64,000 bases of DNA from Histomonas meleagridis (Eukaryota > Parabasalia > Tritrichomonadida > Dientamoebidae): positions 310,001 to 374,000 of the forward strand of contig WSYJ01000140.1 in assembly GCA_020186115.1 (NCBI GenBank), in the 5' to 3' direction. The notes below the pieces were generated by a model. That model saw only the letters and a list, made by a program, of their open reading frames with translations. It was not told where the DNA came from and searched no databases. The translations under genes and the position numbers were made by a program. Shown here in pieces: positions 51,011 to 61,046 of this stretch. Positions within the stretch are counted from its first letter, which is position 1, and every line of letters starts with the position of its first letter.

Positions 51011-51916
51011 AATCAATCTATCGGTTTTCCCAATACGTTTTGTTTGCTCTTTAATCGGTGAAGGGTAATTTATTGTTGTAAAAAAACGATAGGAAATTTC
51101 AAAGAAATAATTCAATTAAAGCTTGGTACACATTCGTGACAATTTTTTTGTGTTGATATATTGTATGCCAAAATGATTGTATGTGTCAAAATGTTGTTAA
51201 AAAGTGACATGATAAATCAAATCTATCTTGTAATGTTAGAAAATTCTAAAAATATTTGGTAAATTGTATAACAATAAACATGTACTCTTATGGACATTCA
51301 ATAAAAAGCATAATATTCATCATACTTATGTTTATGATTATTTATAAATTAAACATTAATTATATTGAAATCAAACATATTATATGAATGTTATGATATT
51401 AATCATATGTTATTAATTCTATTGTGCTATTCATATTATGTTATTCTTATATTTTTATCCTTATATTGTTAATCTTATTGTATTAATCTAATATTGTATT
51501 GATCTTATATTGTATTAATCTAATATTGTATTGATCTTATATTGTATTGATCTTATATTGTATTGATCTTGTATTGTATTGATCTTATATTGTTGGTCTA
51601 ATATTGTTGGTCTAATATTGTTAATCTTATATTGTCGATCTTATGCTGTTGATCTTATATTGCTAATCATATTGTGTTATTCTTATATTTTTATTCTTAT
51701 ATTGTCAATCTTATATTGTTAATCATATTGTGTTGTTCTTATATTGTTACTCTTATATTGTTACTCTTGTTTGTTGATCATATTGTGTTATTCTTATATT
51801 TTTATTCTTAATTGTATTATTTCTTTGAAATTTCCTATCGTTTTTTTACAACAATAAATTACCCTTCACCGATTAAAGAGCAAACAAAACGTATTGGGAA
51901 AACCGATAGATTGATT
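51011..51916. repeat. Perfect 101-bp inverted repeat flanking 704 bp
   Basis: 51011-51111 and 51816-51916 are reverse complements over all 101 bases. A weaker match (roughly 80 percent) continues outward for about 30 bp to near 50980 and 51946, including GGACGGTTRTATAAACG, which resembles the Ski2 promoter palindrome. The intervening DNA is AT-rich and partly tandemly repetitive. It could be a nested MITE-like element or the product of fold-back. Confidence 0.85.
51380..51805. repeat. Degenerate minisatellite of TATTGTATTGATCTTA type
   Basis: Many copies of a roughly 14-16-bp unit, ATCTTATATTGT(AT/TG), drift along the interval, with a higher-order TCATATTGTGTTATTCTTATATTT block repeated. Non-coding. 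Confidence 0.75.
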
Positions 51917-52248
51917 TACTTTCAAATATGGACGGTTATATAAACGGTGGTGATGTTATCAGTTTATAATGGTTGATGTCCGATTATACAATAAGTATAA
52001 AATTAGTGTGGCGAAAATATTCACCCCAATTAATTATTACTGATATTTTATATATTTAATATAATCATTTTAACTGATCTATATAAATTTAAAAATAATT
52101 TGTCCGTTATTTAGTCATTAAACATTAAAATTTAAATTAATACTATACCATTATGTCGTAAGAAACCATGTCTGTATAGAGTTTTCATTAAATTTATCGA
52201 ATATGGTAACAATTAAGTTCTATTTCAGAATGCAATGAATGTATATCT

Positions 52249-52288
52249 ATGTAAACCAATCAAAAAGTTCTATCGTTCTACTGTGCTG
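52249..52288 (-). repeat. MULE terminal inverted repeat, right
   Basis: Complement of 48026-48065 with a few changes. Followed at once by an A-rich flank (TAAAAAGATAAAA). Confidence 0.7.
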
Positions 52289-52596
52289 TAAAAAGATAAA
52301 AAAAAAAAAAAATAGAATAATAAATGAATTTTTTCCATCATATTTTAGATGTGAATTTTATTGTAAATAATAAACTATAAATTAATAAAAATGTGCTCCC
52401 AAATTGGAAATATTTGAATTTTTTATTTATGCTTTTTGCCCTTATCAGCATAACATTTTTGATGAAGGCGAAAAAATCAAATTGTACTTTCTCATTCGTT
52501 TTCACATTATCACTTTTGCAATGATTAATACATTTACTATTTTTCACAAATTTATTCATTTTTCTGTTTATTCATTTTTCACAAAGTATTTCCATC
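52289..52596. other. Flank between MULE and UBR4-like gene
   Basis: A-run then AT-rich DNA that holds the 3' flank of the UBR4-like gene. No continuation of the ankyrin gene truncated at the other side of the MULE is found here. Confidence 0.45.
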
Positions 52597-55500
52597 TCAA
52601 AGGAAAGCATTTACAATAGCAAATTCTCCTTCTATCACCGGCTGTAATTTTCGAATATTTTCTGTTACAATTTTTCTTTTATCATCAGGCAGCACCATAA
52701 CATCTCTCCACAATGTGTTCCAATCATTTACTTTTTTCTCTTTCACTACTTCTATTAAAGCATCGCACCAATCATTTATTATCTTATTTTTATTATTATC
52801 ATTTAATGATTTTAATATAATTGTTCGACAATATTTTGCATATTTTGGATATTGATAAATATATTTAATAATTTTAATATTTTCTTCTTTTGTTAATTCA
52901 TTTTTCATTAAATTACGACTTAAGTTATATAACAAATTTTGTTTTTTATCATCGAAATTCTCTTCATCATTATCAATGAAATCGAATATATTATTACCAT
53001 TATTAAACCAATCGAAAGTTTCATCTTCATCTTCATCATTTTTATTTAAATAAATTTTAGGACTAATTTCATTAATGTTCATAGTATATATATGAATTCC
53101 ATCAATAATAATATTCGAATTTATATTATTATTTGTGTTAACGAATTCGATTGTATATAATTTATTAAGTCCAATTTCATTTGGTTTTAATGGTATTGAG
53201 ATTGGATATCTTGAACCTTTATAATAACGATTAAATATTTTATAATATATTTGTGTCGAACTTTTCTTATTCGATGGAAATATTACAAATCCTAAAATCA
53301 CCGAATTTGATGAAGATGATTGAATACGCATTAACTTTGGTATATTATTATTATTATTTATATTACTAAATATATAACTATTAAAATCTAATAAATTAGA
53401 AATATTATTATTATTAAATGTCGTAATAGTTATATGATTACTTGTACGATTACAATTCATCCAAAAGTTTAATGGTACTTTAAATTTTGTTGGTTCGAAA
53501 TTAATAATTTTATTGTTGTTGATATTCGTTGATTCATTTTGTGTTTTATTATTATAATTTAATAATTGTAATTCGCCATTATTAGTGATATAATATAAAT
53601 CATTTGTTGTTACAAAACTTGTTAATTCAGTCATGTCGCATTCTAATAAAGGTAATGCTGAATGTGAAAAGTTATTTGATATTTTATTATATTTAAATGT
53701 TTTAGTGGAAAATTTTATTGCAATTAAACCACATGATGATACATGTTGAAATATATATATAAATGGATCTTTAGGATGTAAAAACAAAAACATTAAATTT
53801 TGTGGCGTTTCAAATGTTTTAATTCGTATTGTTCGATTAATATTATTTTCAAATAAGTCTTTAGTCTTAATCATTGTAATAAATCGATCATCACGTGTTG
53901 ATATAAATATTATATCGGATTCTTTACAATAACTTAAATATGTTACTGAGAAACTTACATTAATAAATCGATAATTAACATCAATTTGTGTTGGAATATT
54001 ATTTAATGAGAAATATCCATATTTAGATGAATCTGTAGCATAAAGACAATAATAATTCTCTAAATATTTTACTATTATAAATGATGTAATATGTTTATTT
54101 TGAATATTAATTTTAATAATATTATCATCATTTAAATTTACTATTATAAAATCATTATCATTAAACAACACAATTCGTTCTTCATTAGGTATCCATGAAA
54201 AATTAATTAATTTTTCCATTTCATAATCTTTTAATTTGTTTAAAATTCCTTCATCATTAACTTCAAATATTATTAAAGTTTTCGGTGAACAAGCAGCAAA
54301 TTTCTTATTATTATTTGGTGAAGTTTGTAATTGTAATATTGGAGAAGTTAATTTATATGTATTAATTAAATCAAAATTAAGTAATGAATAACTATATAAA
54401 TTAGTACCATCAGAAAATATTAAATAATTATTAGTTACACATGTTAATATAATAGGTGAAATTGTACATCTTCGAACTAATAATGATAAATCTCCTTCAA
54501 ATACAGTTGATAATGAAGAAAACAAATTATTTTGATTCGGAAATTCTTTTTCTTTTTTGATTTTTTCAAACATAAATTGTGAACTAATTGTATCACATGT
54601 TTTTAATGTCGAAAAATATTGATTAAATCGTTTCATTAAATCTTCTTTAACATTTTTGTTATCATTATTAATATTTGATTCAATTGTTTTATAAAATAAT
54701 TGTAAAGTTTCTTCATTAGTTATTTCTAATTTAGATTTTTCTGGTTCATTACTTTTTTGATTTATATTTTTATTATTTTTATTTAATTTACAATATGGAG
54801 AATTAAAACAATCACAGAAAAATGAACTATTTTCTGCAAATACTAATTGATGATCTTTATGACATAATTGTGCACATGCTAAACAACATCCTGTATTACC
54901 TTTTAATCCACATGTATAACAACGGAACCATGGCTGAATGATAAATTTCTCTCCTGTTTTAACATATGTACATTCTTTAACTTGTTCTTCTTCTTCATAA
55001 GGATTAATTGTACCTGTGAATTCTTTATTAATAACATCATCTTCGTTTTGATTCTTTTCATTAAGATCTTCTTTCCATTCATATGAAATTGTATTTTTAT
55101 GTTTACATTTACAATGTTCATATTTAATATTCTTATGATTATTAGTTAAATATAATAATAATTCAATTAAATCATTTGATACAAATTCTTTAAATTTAAT
55201 AATTGATTTAATGATTGTTTGAATTTGTTCATTATTTGGTGATAACTTTGCGATTAATAACATCATTTCTTTAGGCCTTTCTATACAATAATCACCAATT
55301 TTACTATATATTAAATTCTCATTATCTTTATTAGTTAATAAATGATTTATATATGTAAGTGATGTAACTGTTGATGTATATCTTAAAAAGATTTCAAATA
55401 ATTCATCTTTCGTTAATGATTTTTCCATTTCTGCAATTATATTAATAGGTAAATTACTACTAAATAATATATCAAATGCTTTTTCATCTTTTTTAGTAAC

Positions 55501-57219
55501 AAATGATTTAATACATGAGATTACAAATTCATTATATTTGAATAATGGTATAAATGATGTTAATAACTTTGTTAATTCTATTTCTTTTGTAATATTTAAA
55601 TAAATTTCATTAAATGATTTAAATGCTAAATTAATATCAAATTTAATTTGGAATTTTTCATTAATTAATTTTTTGTTTTCTTCTGAAATATAAAAATGTG
55701 AAACGAAATTTTGTAAAATGTTTTTAATTTTTTCATTTAATTCGATTTTAGGATAATGTAATATAATTATTAAGTTTAAATTAATTACCAAAAATTTAGA
55801 AATGAAATTTGTTAAAAATACTTTTGGTATATTATCATAATAATTTGTTGTTAATTTATTATGTTGGAAACAACCGAATTTAATTGCAGCAATTTTAATT
55901 TTATCATTTTTAAGTTCTTCATTTGTTCGATTATTTAAATCTTCTTCTAAAACTTCCAAAACTTTTTCATAATTAATTTCTTTGTTTTGTTGTATCATTT
56001 TCCACATTTCAATTGCATTAATAACATTAACTTTCGTTATATCAAAATCAATGATATCTTTGCTTAAGATATGATAAAGAATATTAATCTTTTCCGACTT
56101 CTTTGGATCAATGTATTCAATACATTGTGGAAAATTAAGTAATTCAATAATCGATGATTCATCACCAACAGATAATTGGAATAACAATGTCTTCATCGAT
56201 TTGGGTAACTTAATTGTATTCGTTATAAATGAAATTTCATCTTTCCAATCTTTTGGTAACTCATTTTCCATTAAATTATCTAAAAAGTTTTGAGCACATT
56301 TTGCAACACGATCTTGTGAAAATACATAAGTTAAAGCTAGTGTTGGATTAATTTCGGTGGAAATACAATTTGTGGTTAAATATGGATCAGCATATTCGAT
56401 TAAATGTGATAATGATAATAAAATGACAACTCGATAATCAATTGAATTCTCTAAAACATGCTCAAAAACATTAACGGGAGAAGATTTGTAATAGATAAAA
56501 ACATATGGATATTGAGGATTATATTCGGAAGTAATCATTTTATCAATAAGTTCATCGTTTTCAATTAGAGGAATAACCGACTGACCAGTTATTTCCTCAA
56601 AAAGTGAGCGAACAAATAAATAATGAAATGGATTAATCTTGGTTTTAAATACACTGAAATCTCCTGTAAATGTCGGCGCTTTTTCAGGGCATTCAATAGA
56701 TGTTTTTTCATTGATAATTTGGATTATTTCTGGATCTTCAGTAAAATTATTAAATTTAATAGAAAAATATAAAGATAATAATATGACATCGGATATGGAT
56801 GGTATACCACATTCAAGCTTTTTCTGTACAATTTGAATAAACTGAATGGAAGAGTTAATATCATTAATTTCAGATAAAGGAAAATCTACATGTTCACTCT
56901 CTTGAAACATATCATCACAGCTTATTTCAAGAAGTGACTCAATTGGTTTTGTTGTCTTTTGTCCAAGTTCATGTGATTTTTTACATAACATTATGGCAAT
57001 TTGAGAAGCGCGAATAATAGATGACATAACTTTTACTGTGTAGAACTTTTTTGATGGGAATTGAAGTAAACCAACAACTTCAGACCAAAATATTGTGATC
57101 TTAGAAAAAGCTTCTGGTGTAATAGAGTTCACATCCAACGACCCAACAATATCCCAAGTTTCTTCAAGCATTTCTTGAGTTGGTGAACTTGTATCATAGA
57201 ACTCTTGGATTTTTTGCAT
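52597..57219 (-). CDS. UBR4-like UBR-box protein
   Basis: 1540 residues. A long helical N-terminal part (to about 690) precedes a UBR-type zinc finger at about 700-810: C.C.HK, CTYVKTGEKFIIQPWFRC, YTCGL, TGCCLACAQLCHKDH, and SSFFCDC. The QPWFRCYTC and CCLACAQLCHKDH spacing is that of UBR4/p600 rather than UBR1, so binding to N-degrons and a role in protein quality control are expected. After it, beta-strand-rich sequence from about 895 to 1230 looks like a WD/propeller (VYLSYCKESDIIFIST..). Much shorter than animal UBR4 (about 5000 residues), and no hemi-RING is visible, so ligase activity is unproven. Asn-rich tracts (NNNNN) reflect the AT bias. ATG at 57219. Confidence 0.7.
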   Translation of the reverse strand: MQKIQEFYDTSSPTQEMLEETWDIVGSLDVNSITPEAFSKITIFWSEVVGLLQFPSKKFYTVKVMSSIIRASQIAIMLCKKSHELGQKTTKPIESLLEISCDDMFQESEHVDFPLSEINDINSSIQFIQIVQKKLECGIPSISDVILLSLYFSIKFNNFTEDPEIIQIINEKTSIECPEKAPTFTGDFSVFKTKINPFHYLFVRSLFEEITGQSVIPLIENDELIDKMITSEYNPQYPYVFIYYKSSPVNVFEHVLENSIDYRVVILLSLSHLIEYADPYLTTNCISTEINPTLALTYVFSQDRVAKCAQNFLDNLMENELPKDWKDEISFITNTIKLPKSMKTLLFQLSVGDESSIIELLNFPQCIEYIDPKKSEKINILYHILSKDIIDFDITKVNVINAIEMWKMIQQNKEINYEKVLEVLEEDLNNRTNEELKNDKIKIAAIKFGCFQHNKLTTNYYDNIPKVFLTNFISKFLVINLNLIIILHYPKIELNEKIKNILQNFVSHFYISEENKKLINEKFQIKFDINLAFKSFNEIYLNITKEIELTKLLTSFIPLFKYNEFVISCIKSFVTKKDEKAFDILFSSNLPINIIAEMEKSLTKDELFEIFLRYTSTVTSLTYINHLLTNKDNENLIYSKIGDYCIERPKEMMLLIAKLSPNNEQIQTIIKSIIKFKEFVSNDLIELLLYLTNNHKNIKYEHCKCKHKNTISYEWKEDLNEKNQNEDDVINKEFTGTINPYEEEEQVKECTYVKTGEKFIIQPWFRCYTCGLKGNTGCCLACAQLCHKDHQLVFAENSSFFCDCFNSPYCKLNKNNKNINQKSNEPEKSKLEITNEETLQLFYKTIESNINNDNKNVKEDLMKRFNQYFSTLKTCDTISSQFMFEKIKKEKEFPNQNNLFSSLSTVFEGDLSLLVRRCTISPIILTCVTNNYLIFSDGTNLYSYSLLNFDLINTYKLTSPILQLQTSPNNNKKFAACSPKTLIIFEVNDEGILNKLKDYEMEKLINFSWIPNEERIVLFNDNDFIIVNLNDDNIIKINIQNKHITSFIIVKYLENYYCLYATDSSKYGYFSLNNIPTQIDVNYRFINVSFSVTYLSYCKESDIIFISTRDDRFITMIKTKDLFENNINRTIRIKTFETPQNLMFLFLHPKDPFIYIFQHVSSCGLIAIKFSTKTFKYNKISNNFSHSALPLLECDMTELTSFVTTNDLYYITNNGELQLLNYNNKTQNESTNINNNKIINFEPTKFKVPLNFWMNCNRTSNHITITTFNNNNISNLLDFNSYIFSNINNNNNIPKLMRIQSSSSNSVILGFVIFPSNKKSSTQIYYKIFNRYYKGSRYPISIPLKPNEIGLNKLYTIEFVNTNNNINSNIIIDGIHIYTMNINEISPKIYLNKNDEDEDETFDWFNNGNNIFDFIDNDEENFDDKKQNLLYNLSRNLMKNELTKEENIKIIKYIYQYPKYAKYCRTIILKSLNDNNKNKIINDWCDALIEVVKEKKVNDWNTLWRDVMVLPDDKRKIVTENIRKLQPVIEGEFAIVNAFL

Positions 57220-57422
57220 ATTGGAAAATTATAATGCCTAACAAACCTAGTCAATTACTAAAAATGTCAATTTTTTTTTTCTATTTTTAATATTTTAATA
57301 AAACAATCAATTTTCTTATTAATAAAAAATAAAAACATTTTGAAAATATTAAATTTTATTACAAAATAATAAATATGAAATTCGCCAAATTTTATGAAAA
57401 ACAATTTTTTTTTGTTTGCTTT
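57220..57422. other. Spacer between tandem minus-strand genes
   Basis: 203 bp with T- and A-runs. No Inr is seen for the UBR4-like gene; CATTATAATTTTCC lies directly before its ATG. Confidence 0.35.
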
Positions 57423-58487
57423 CTATTCATTTTCATTTTTTTTCTTTTTAGAATTTTTAACTTCTCTTATTTTATGTGCTACGAAATCTTCTGATATCAT
57501 TTTCCTTTGACTTCTTAACTTATTAATTTCATTTCTATCACTACCAATTTTTTCATTAATTCTTTCTTCATTCATTTTTTGATTTTCTAATTTCATTACA
57601 TTGTTCATAACACATTTAATATATTCATCTTCAATTGGAGGCTTTCGTATTTCTTCAACAATTTTATCTGTTAACCAAACAAGGAAATTATCTTTAATCT
57701 CCTTTTCATTCTCATCATAGAAATAACCATTATCGTTCAAATGTTTCATAACATCTTTTTCGATATCCCAAATGAAAAATTCAGCATATCCAAGTGCAGA
57801 AACTTTCGAACGTAATTCATGTTGAGCTTTTTCGATTTTAAGTCTTTCTTGTAATATACGTTCTTTTTCTTGGAATTTTCGTTCTTCCGCAGCTTCAATA
57901 CGTGCAATCGATTCCTTCTCTTTTTTGTCTGTTTGAGCATATGCTTTAAGATATCGACGCATATTAGCAAGTTCTTCTTCTTCTGAAAATTCCATTACGG
58001 CTTGTGAAAGCGCTTTTTGGACCAGCGTGGCAACAATAGGCCGTACTTGAATATCAAAGTTAAAAAGTTCTGTGCTGGGGACATTTGTACGGACGCCAAC
58101 AGCACGAAGTGGTGCTGGCTTTTGATGGATTATTGGTTTTTCAACATATGGGTCGGTTTGAACAGAGACGCTAACTTCGTTCTTCTCAATAACAACAGTG
58201 CCATCGAATTCATCTGTTTGCGCAAAAGAATCTGAAAATCCTTCACGAGTTGGTACTTCAGTTGTTTTAGATGCTGTTTTGTTTCTTGATTTTGTAGCTG
58301 TTGATGGTATTCTGGTAATTTGTTCTGTATATCGATTTCGTTTTTCATAGGTTGAACCATGATAAACACGTGGATCAACTGTTATATTACGAAATTTTCG
58401 TTCATTTTGTTCATCCTGTTCACGATATTTTGGCCGTTCTTGTATTGGCCTTGCATCAGCTCTGTATGAATAATTTGGTGTACTCAT
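57423..58487 (-). CDS. RSP3: Radial spoke protein 3 (RSP3/RSPH3)
   Basis: 354 residues. N-terminal VYHGSTYEKRN matches the conserved RSP3 PRVVRGNTY segment. Repeated VQTDP/AQTD motifs follow, then the conserved core LFNFDIQVRPIVATLVQKALSQAVMEF and EEEELANMRR, a long charged coiled coil, and a Lys-rich end. RSP3 is the dimeric scaffold of the axonemal radial spoke and an A-kinase anchor that recruits RIIa-type helices. The reading frame extends upstream through a tRNA gene, so the start must be the ATG at 58487 (MSTPNYSYR). TTAACGGTCTA lies 25-35 bp upstream, a close match to the Myb3R-type MSA core. Confidence 0.88.
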   Translation of the reverse strand: MSTPNYSYRADARPIQERPKYREQDEQNERKFRNITVDPRVYHGSTYEKRNRYTEQITRIPSTATKSRNKTASKTTEVPTREGFSDSFAQTDEFDGTVVIEKNEVSVSVQTDPYVEKPIIHQKPAPLRAVGVRTNVPSTELFNFDIQVRPIVATLVQKALSQAVMEFSEEEELANMRRYLKAYAQTDKKEKESIARIEAAEERKFQEKERILQERLKIEKAQHELRSKVSALGYAEFFIWDIEKDVMKHLNDNGYFYDENEKEIKDNFLVWLTDKIVEEIRKPPIEDEYIKCVMNNVMKLENQKMNEERINEKIGSDRNEINKLRSQRKMISEDFVAHKIREVKNSKKKKNENE

Positions 58488-58543
58488 TTGGATTAAAAAC
58501 GGATTTTGTAGACCGTTAAAAAATATGCAAAAAAGAAAAAATT

Positions 58544-58615
58544 TGGATGTAAAGGGAATCGGACCCCTGGCCTTATCTATGCGAAAGATACGCTCTACCA
58601 CTGAGCTACACACCC
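58544..58615 (-). tRNA. tRNA-Ala(CGC)
   Basis: 72 nt, discriminator A. Acceptor GGGTGTG pairs with TACATCC, with the G3-U70 pair. The anticodon loop TTCGCAT gives CGC. One oddity: the T loop is TCCGATT, with C where nearly all tRNAs have T at position 55, so the usual pseudouridine cannot form. The T stem also has a G-U pair. It may be functional or starting to decay. Confidence 0.85.
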
Positions 58616-58667
58616 ATTCGAAAGTTATAAATATAAAATTTTTTATAAAAATAAAAATATGCATTTC

Positions 58668-58681
58668 CGGTTGTAAAACCG
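58668..58681. promoter_or_regulatory. Inverted CGGTT-GTAA-AACCG element
   Basis: A 5-bp inverted repeat with a 4-bp centre, 32-45 bp before the ATG at 58713. Same type of paired AACCG sites as the palindrome upstream of Ski2. Confidence 0.45.
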
Positions 58682-58712
58682 CTGGATTTTAGGTTGAATT
58701 TGGCAAATTTTA

Positions 58713-59324
58713 ATGAGCTACAATCCAACACAGATCCAAATTAAATTACAAATTCATGCTTCAACATTTGCTGGATTAAAGAAGACAAGAGCTTCTGGGC
58801 GTGATGCATCATATAGAACCGCATTAGCAAATCTTGAGAAAAAATTGCTTGCTCCAATTCCTGGACTTATAGAGCAATATGCTCAACTTGAAATTTCTTT
58901 TCGCGGTGCCGAAATGCTCGAAAAATATATTCGAGAAGTTATTTCTAATCGTGAACTTATTTGCAAAACCAAAAAAGGCAATTTACCTGCTGAACTTCAA
59001 ACTATCCTTAATGTTCTTTATGTAGCTGCTCCTCTTTATTCAAATAAGAGTTTTGACCAAGATCTCAAACCAATACAAAAAATGCATCCGTCAACACAAA
59101 ATCTTGCTGTTCCCAAAGAAATCCTTGTTTTTTATAAAATGCGTGAGCTGACATCTGAAGAAGTTTTATTATGTTTCCGCCAAAAAATGGATCGAAGAAT
59201 ATGGACAGATCAAGTAATAAACGCAGTCTTTGGCAATAATCCGAAGTACTCTCCTATTCTTAATATCCTTCTTGATAGGGATCAAGTTATTCAGGTTCAA
59301 AATGCATATTACATTCCCCAATAA
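58713..59324 (+). CDS. Ist1-like ESCRT-III associated protein
   Basis: 203 residues, all helical. Order of helices and the patterns YRTALANLEKKLLAPIP, EMLEKYIREVISNRELI and QTILNVLYVAAPLYS (compare the Ist1 AVSTLIWAAPRL block) are consistent with an Ist1 domain, which has an ESCRT-III-like fold and binds Vps4 in endosomal sorting and abscission. No C-terminal MIM motif is visible, and the protein ends at the helical core. Assignment is by pattern only; another helical protein is possible. Divergent from tRNA-Ala(CGC). Confidence 0.5.
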   Translation: MSYNPTQIQIKLQIHASTFAGLKKTRASGRDASYRTALANLEKKLLAPIPGLIEQYAQLEISFRGAEMLEKYIREVISNRELICKTKKGNLPAELQTILNVLYVAAPLYSNKSFDQDLKPIQKMHPSTQNLAVPKEILVFYKMRELTSEEVLLCFRQKMDRRIWTDQVINAVFGNNPKYSPILNILLDRDQVIQVQNAYYIPQ

Positions 59325-59579
59325 TTCCAAAAATTGGATTACTTAAAACCATTTTATGATAACTTCTTTTAAATTTTTTTATTATTGATTTTAATCAAAT
59401 TTTTTAGCTTTGTCGATATGAATAATTATCAATTTCAAAACCATCAGATATATCGATGTTGACTTCTGAGAATTATTACACATGTGTAAGAAAATAATTT
59501 TATCTGGTTTTTGATCAAAAATAATTTATTATTCACTAAATAAAATTCATTATTTTCAGCTTACGAGAAGTTTACTAAT

Positions 59580-60833
59580 TTAGCAAAGGTGAACCTTCTT
59601 GCAAACGTTAAGGTTAGAAAGTCCGTTTCCGATCCATTTGATGAGGCTTGGGAGGGCGCTTCCGACGAGTTGCTTGCAGATGCCTTGTGCAAGTGTTGGA
59701 ACCTTGTTGCAAAGGTTAGCAGCTAACTTAGCGATTTGTGATGTAACCTTAGTGTTCTTCATGATTGAGACGACGCCACTGACGACTGTCTTGCAGATTG
59801 AGCAAGCGGATGCGTTGTCTAATCCTTCTGGGATTTCGATGTAGATTAATTCGTCATCGTCTTCTTCTTCAACTTCGAAGTCGAGTTCTTCGACATCGTT
59901 ACCCTTGCAGTAGCCGAGTTTGGAGCAGATCTTTGATTGTGAAAGCTTTTGGCCGAGCCATGTCATGATTGGACCAACAGATGCGCCAACGATTGTCTTG
60001 CAAAGAGCTGCGCCAACACCGCTAGTGATAGCACCGCATGCTGCTGTGGCTGCTGCCTTAACGATTGCTTGGACAATGCTGTTCTTCATTGCTGCTGAGA
60101 CAAATCCGACAGCCTTCTTGCAGATGGCACAGTTGTCTGCGTTGGAAAGACCTAATGGAAGTTCGATTTCGGTGACATAGTCATCTTCGTCCATTTCAAG
60201 ATAAAGTTCGAGATATGCATCATCATTTTCATCATCATTGGATGAGCAAAGTTTGAGCTTGTTGCAAACTTCGGATGAGGTAAGGCCTGAGATGATGTAT
60301 TCCATGATCTTTGGAATGTACTTGGAAACAATTGAATTGCAGAATTCACGACCGATCTTGGGGAATTTAGCACAGAGCTTTTGGGCTTGTTCAAGAACTT
60401 TGGATTCGGCTTCTGTTTCTGTAAGGATTTGAGCAACTGTGGAAGCAAGGTGCTTGCAGATTGAGCAGCCAATGCCATTTTCAAGACCTTCTGGAACTTC
60501 AATGTATTCGATTTCATCGTCATCGTTGGACTTGCAGAGGCCAAGCTTGTTGCAGATATTTGCCTTGGAAAGTCCTTTGGAAGCATATGAGATGATTGTT
60601 GGAAGTTTGTTAACGATTGTCTTGCAAAGAGCATTGCCTGAACCAGAGAATTTGTTGCAAAGACCAAGTGCTAATTGTTTGATGACAGATTGAACTTGTG
60701 AGCTACCCATGAATGATGTGATTCCACCAACAACTGTCTTGCAGATTGAGCATGCATCAGCATTGGAGAGACCTTCTGGGATCTCGATTGGCTCGATATA
60801 ACTTAATGTGTTTATCAAGAGAAGAGCAAACAT
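59580..60833 (-). CDS. Four-domain saposin-like (SapB) protein
   Basis: 417 residues. An N-terminal hydrophobic segment (MFALLLINTLSY) serves as signal peptide. Four SapB domains follow at about 22-100, 115-205, 226-310 and 335-417, each with six cysteines in the saposin pattern (in the first: 28, 31, 59, 70, 94, 100). They are joined by acidic linkers (NDDDEIEYIEVPEGL type) that look like processing sites for release of single domains. Trichomonad saposin-like proteins are lysosomal or secreted and are related to amoebapores, which permeabilise membranes; whether these do is not known. An Inr (TCACAA) precedes the ATG by about 9 nt. The gene is GC-richer than its surroundings. Confidence 0.9.
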   Translation of the reverse strand: MFALLLINTLSYIEPIEIPEGLSNADACSICKTVVGGITSFMGSSQVQSVIKQLALGLCNKFSGSGNALCKTIVNKLPTIISYASKGLSKANICNKLGLCKSNDDDEIEYIEVPEGLENGIGCSICKHLASTVAQILTETEAESKVLEQAQKLCAKFPKIGREFCNSIVSKYIPKIMEYIISGLTSSEVCNKLKLCSSNDDENDDAYLELYLEMDEDDYVTEIELPLGLSNADNCAICKKAVGFVSAAMKNSIVQAIVKAAATAACGAITSGVGAALCKTIVGASVGPIMTWLGQKLSQSKICSKLGYCKGNDVEELDFEVEEEDDDELIYIEIPEGLDNASACSICKTVVSGVVSIMKNTKVTSQIAKLAANLCNKVPTLAQGICKQLVGSALPSLIKWIGNGLSNLNVCKKVHLC

Positions 60834-61046
60834 ATTTGTGATTTAAAGTCAGTTCGAAGTCATTTGACACTTTGCGTGCATTCAATTTTTGGCATTTGAC
60901 GCCAAATCGCTGTGGGTTCAGAAAAAATAAATTGACTGTGTTTGTTTGAACATTTTTAGCGTCAAAGTTCATCCACCGTTAAAATTCATATGAATTCCTA
61001 AGAGGAGTAACATGAAAGTTAAAATGTATAGTAAGTCTTGCGTTGT
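60834..61046. other. Spacer between tandem minus-strand genes
   Basis: Contains the Inr of the saposin-like gene at its left and CCACCGTTAAAATT near 60974, a Myb-like motif. No gene. Confidence 0.4.

Larger units (their letters stand above)
48026..52288 (-). mobile_element. Mutator-like (MULE) DNA transposon, degraded
   Basis: About 4.26 kb bounded by inverted terminal repeats of about 40 bp: CAGCACAGTA...CGATAGAACTTTTTGATT at the left and its complement at the right, differing at a few positions. It contains a broken MULE transposase gene on the minus strand, a 110-bp tandem array at the left, and a 101-bp inverted repeat plus a low-complexity array at the right. I cannot find a matching 8-11 bp target-site duplication (left flank ..GTGTTCTG, right flank TAAAAAGA..). 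It truncates an ankyrin gene at its left. Confidence 0.75.

Noticed and set aside
51380-51805. CRISPR-like array
   Set aside because: Short degenerate AT-rich units without unique spacers, in a eukaryotic genome; a minisatellite.
48011-52300. Target-site duplication flanking the MULE
   Set aside because: The 8-11 bases outside each terminal repeat do not match.
58488-58664. N-terminal extension of RSP3 to 58664
   Set aside because: The extension is the antisense of tRNA-Ala(CGC) and lacks RSP3-like sequence; start set at 58487.
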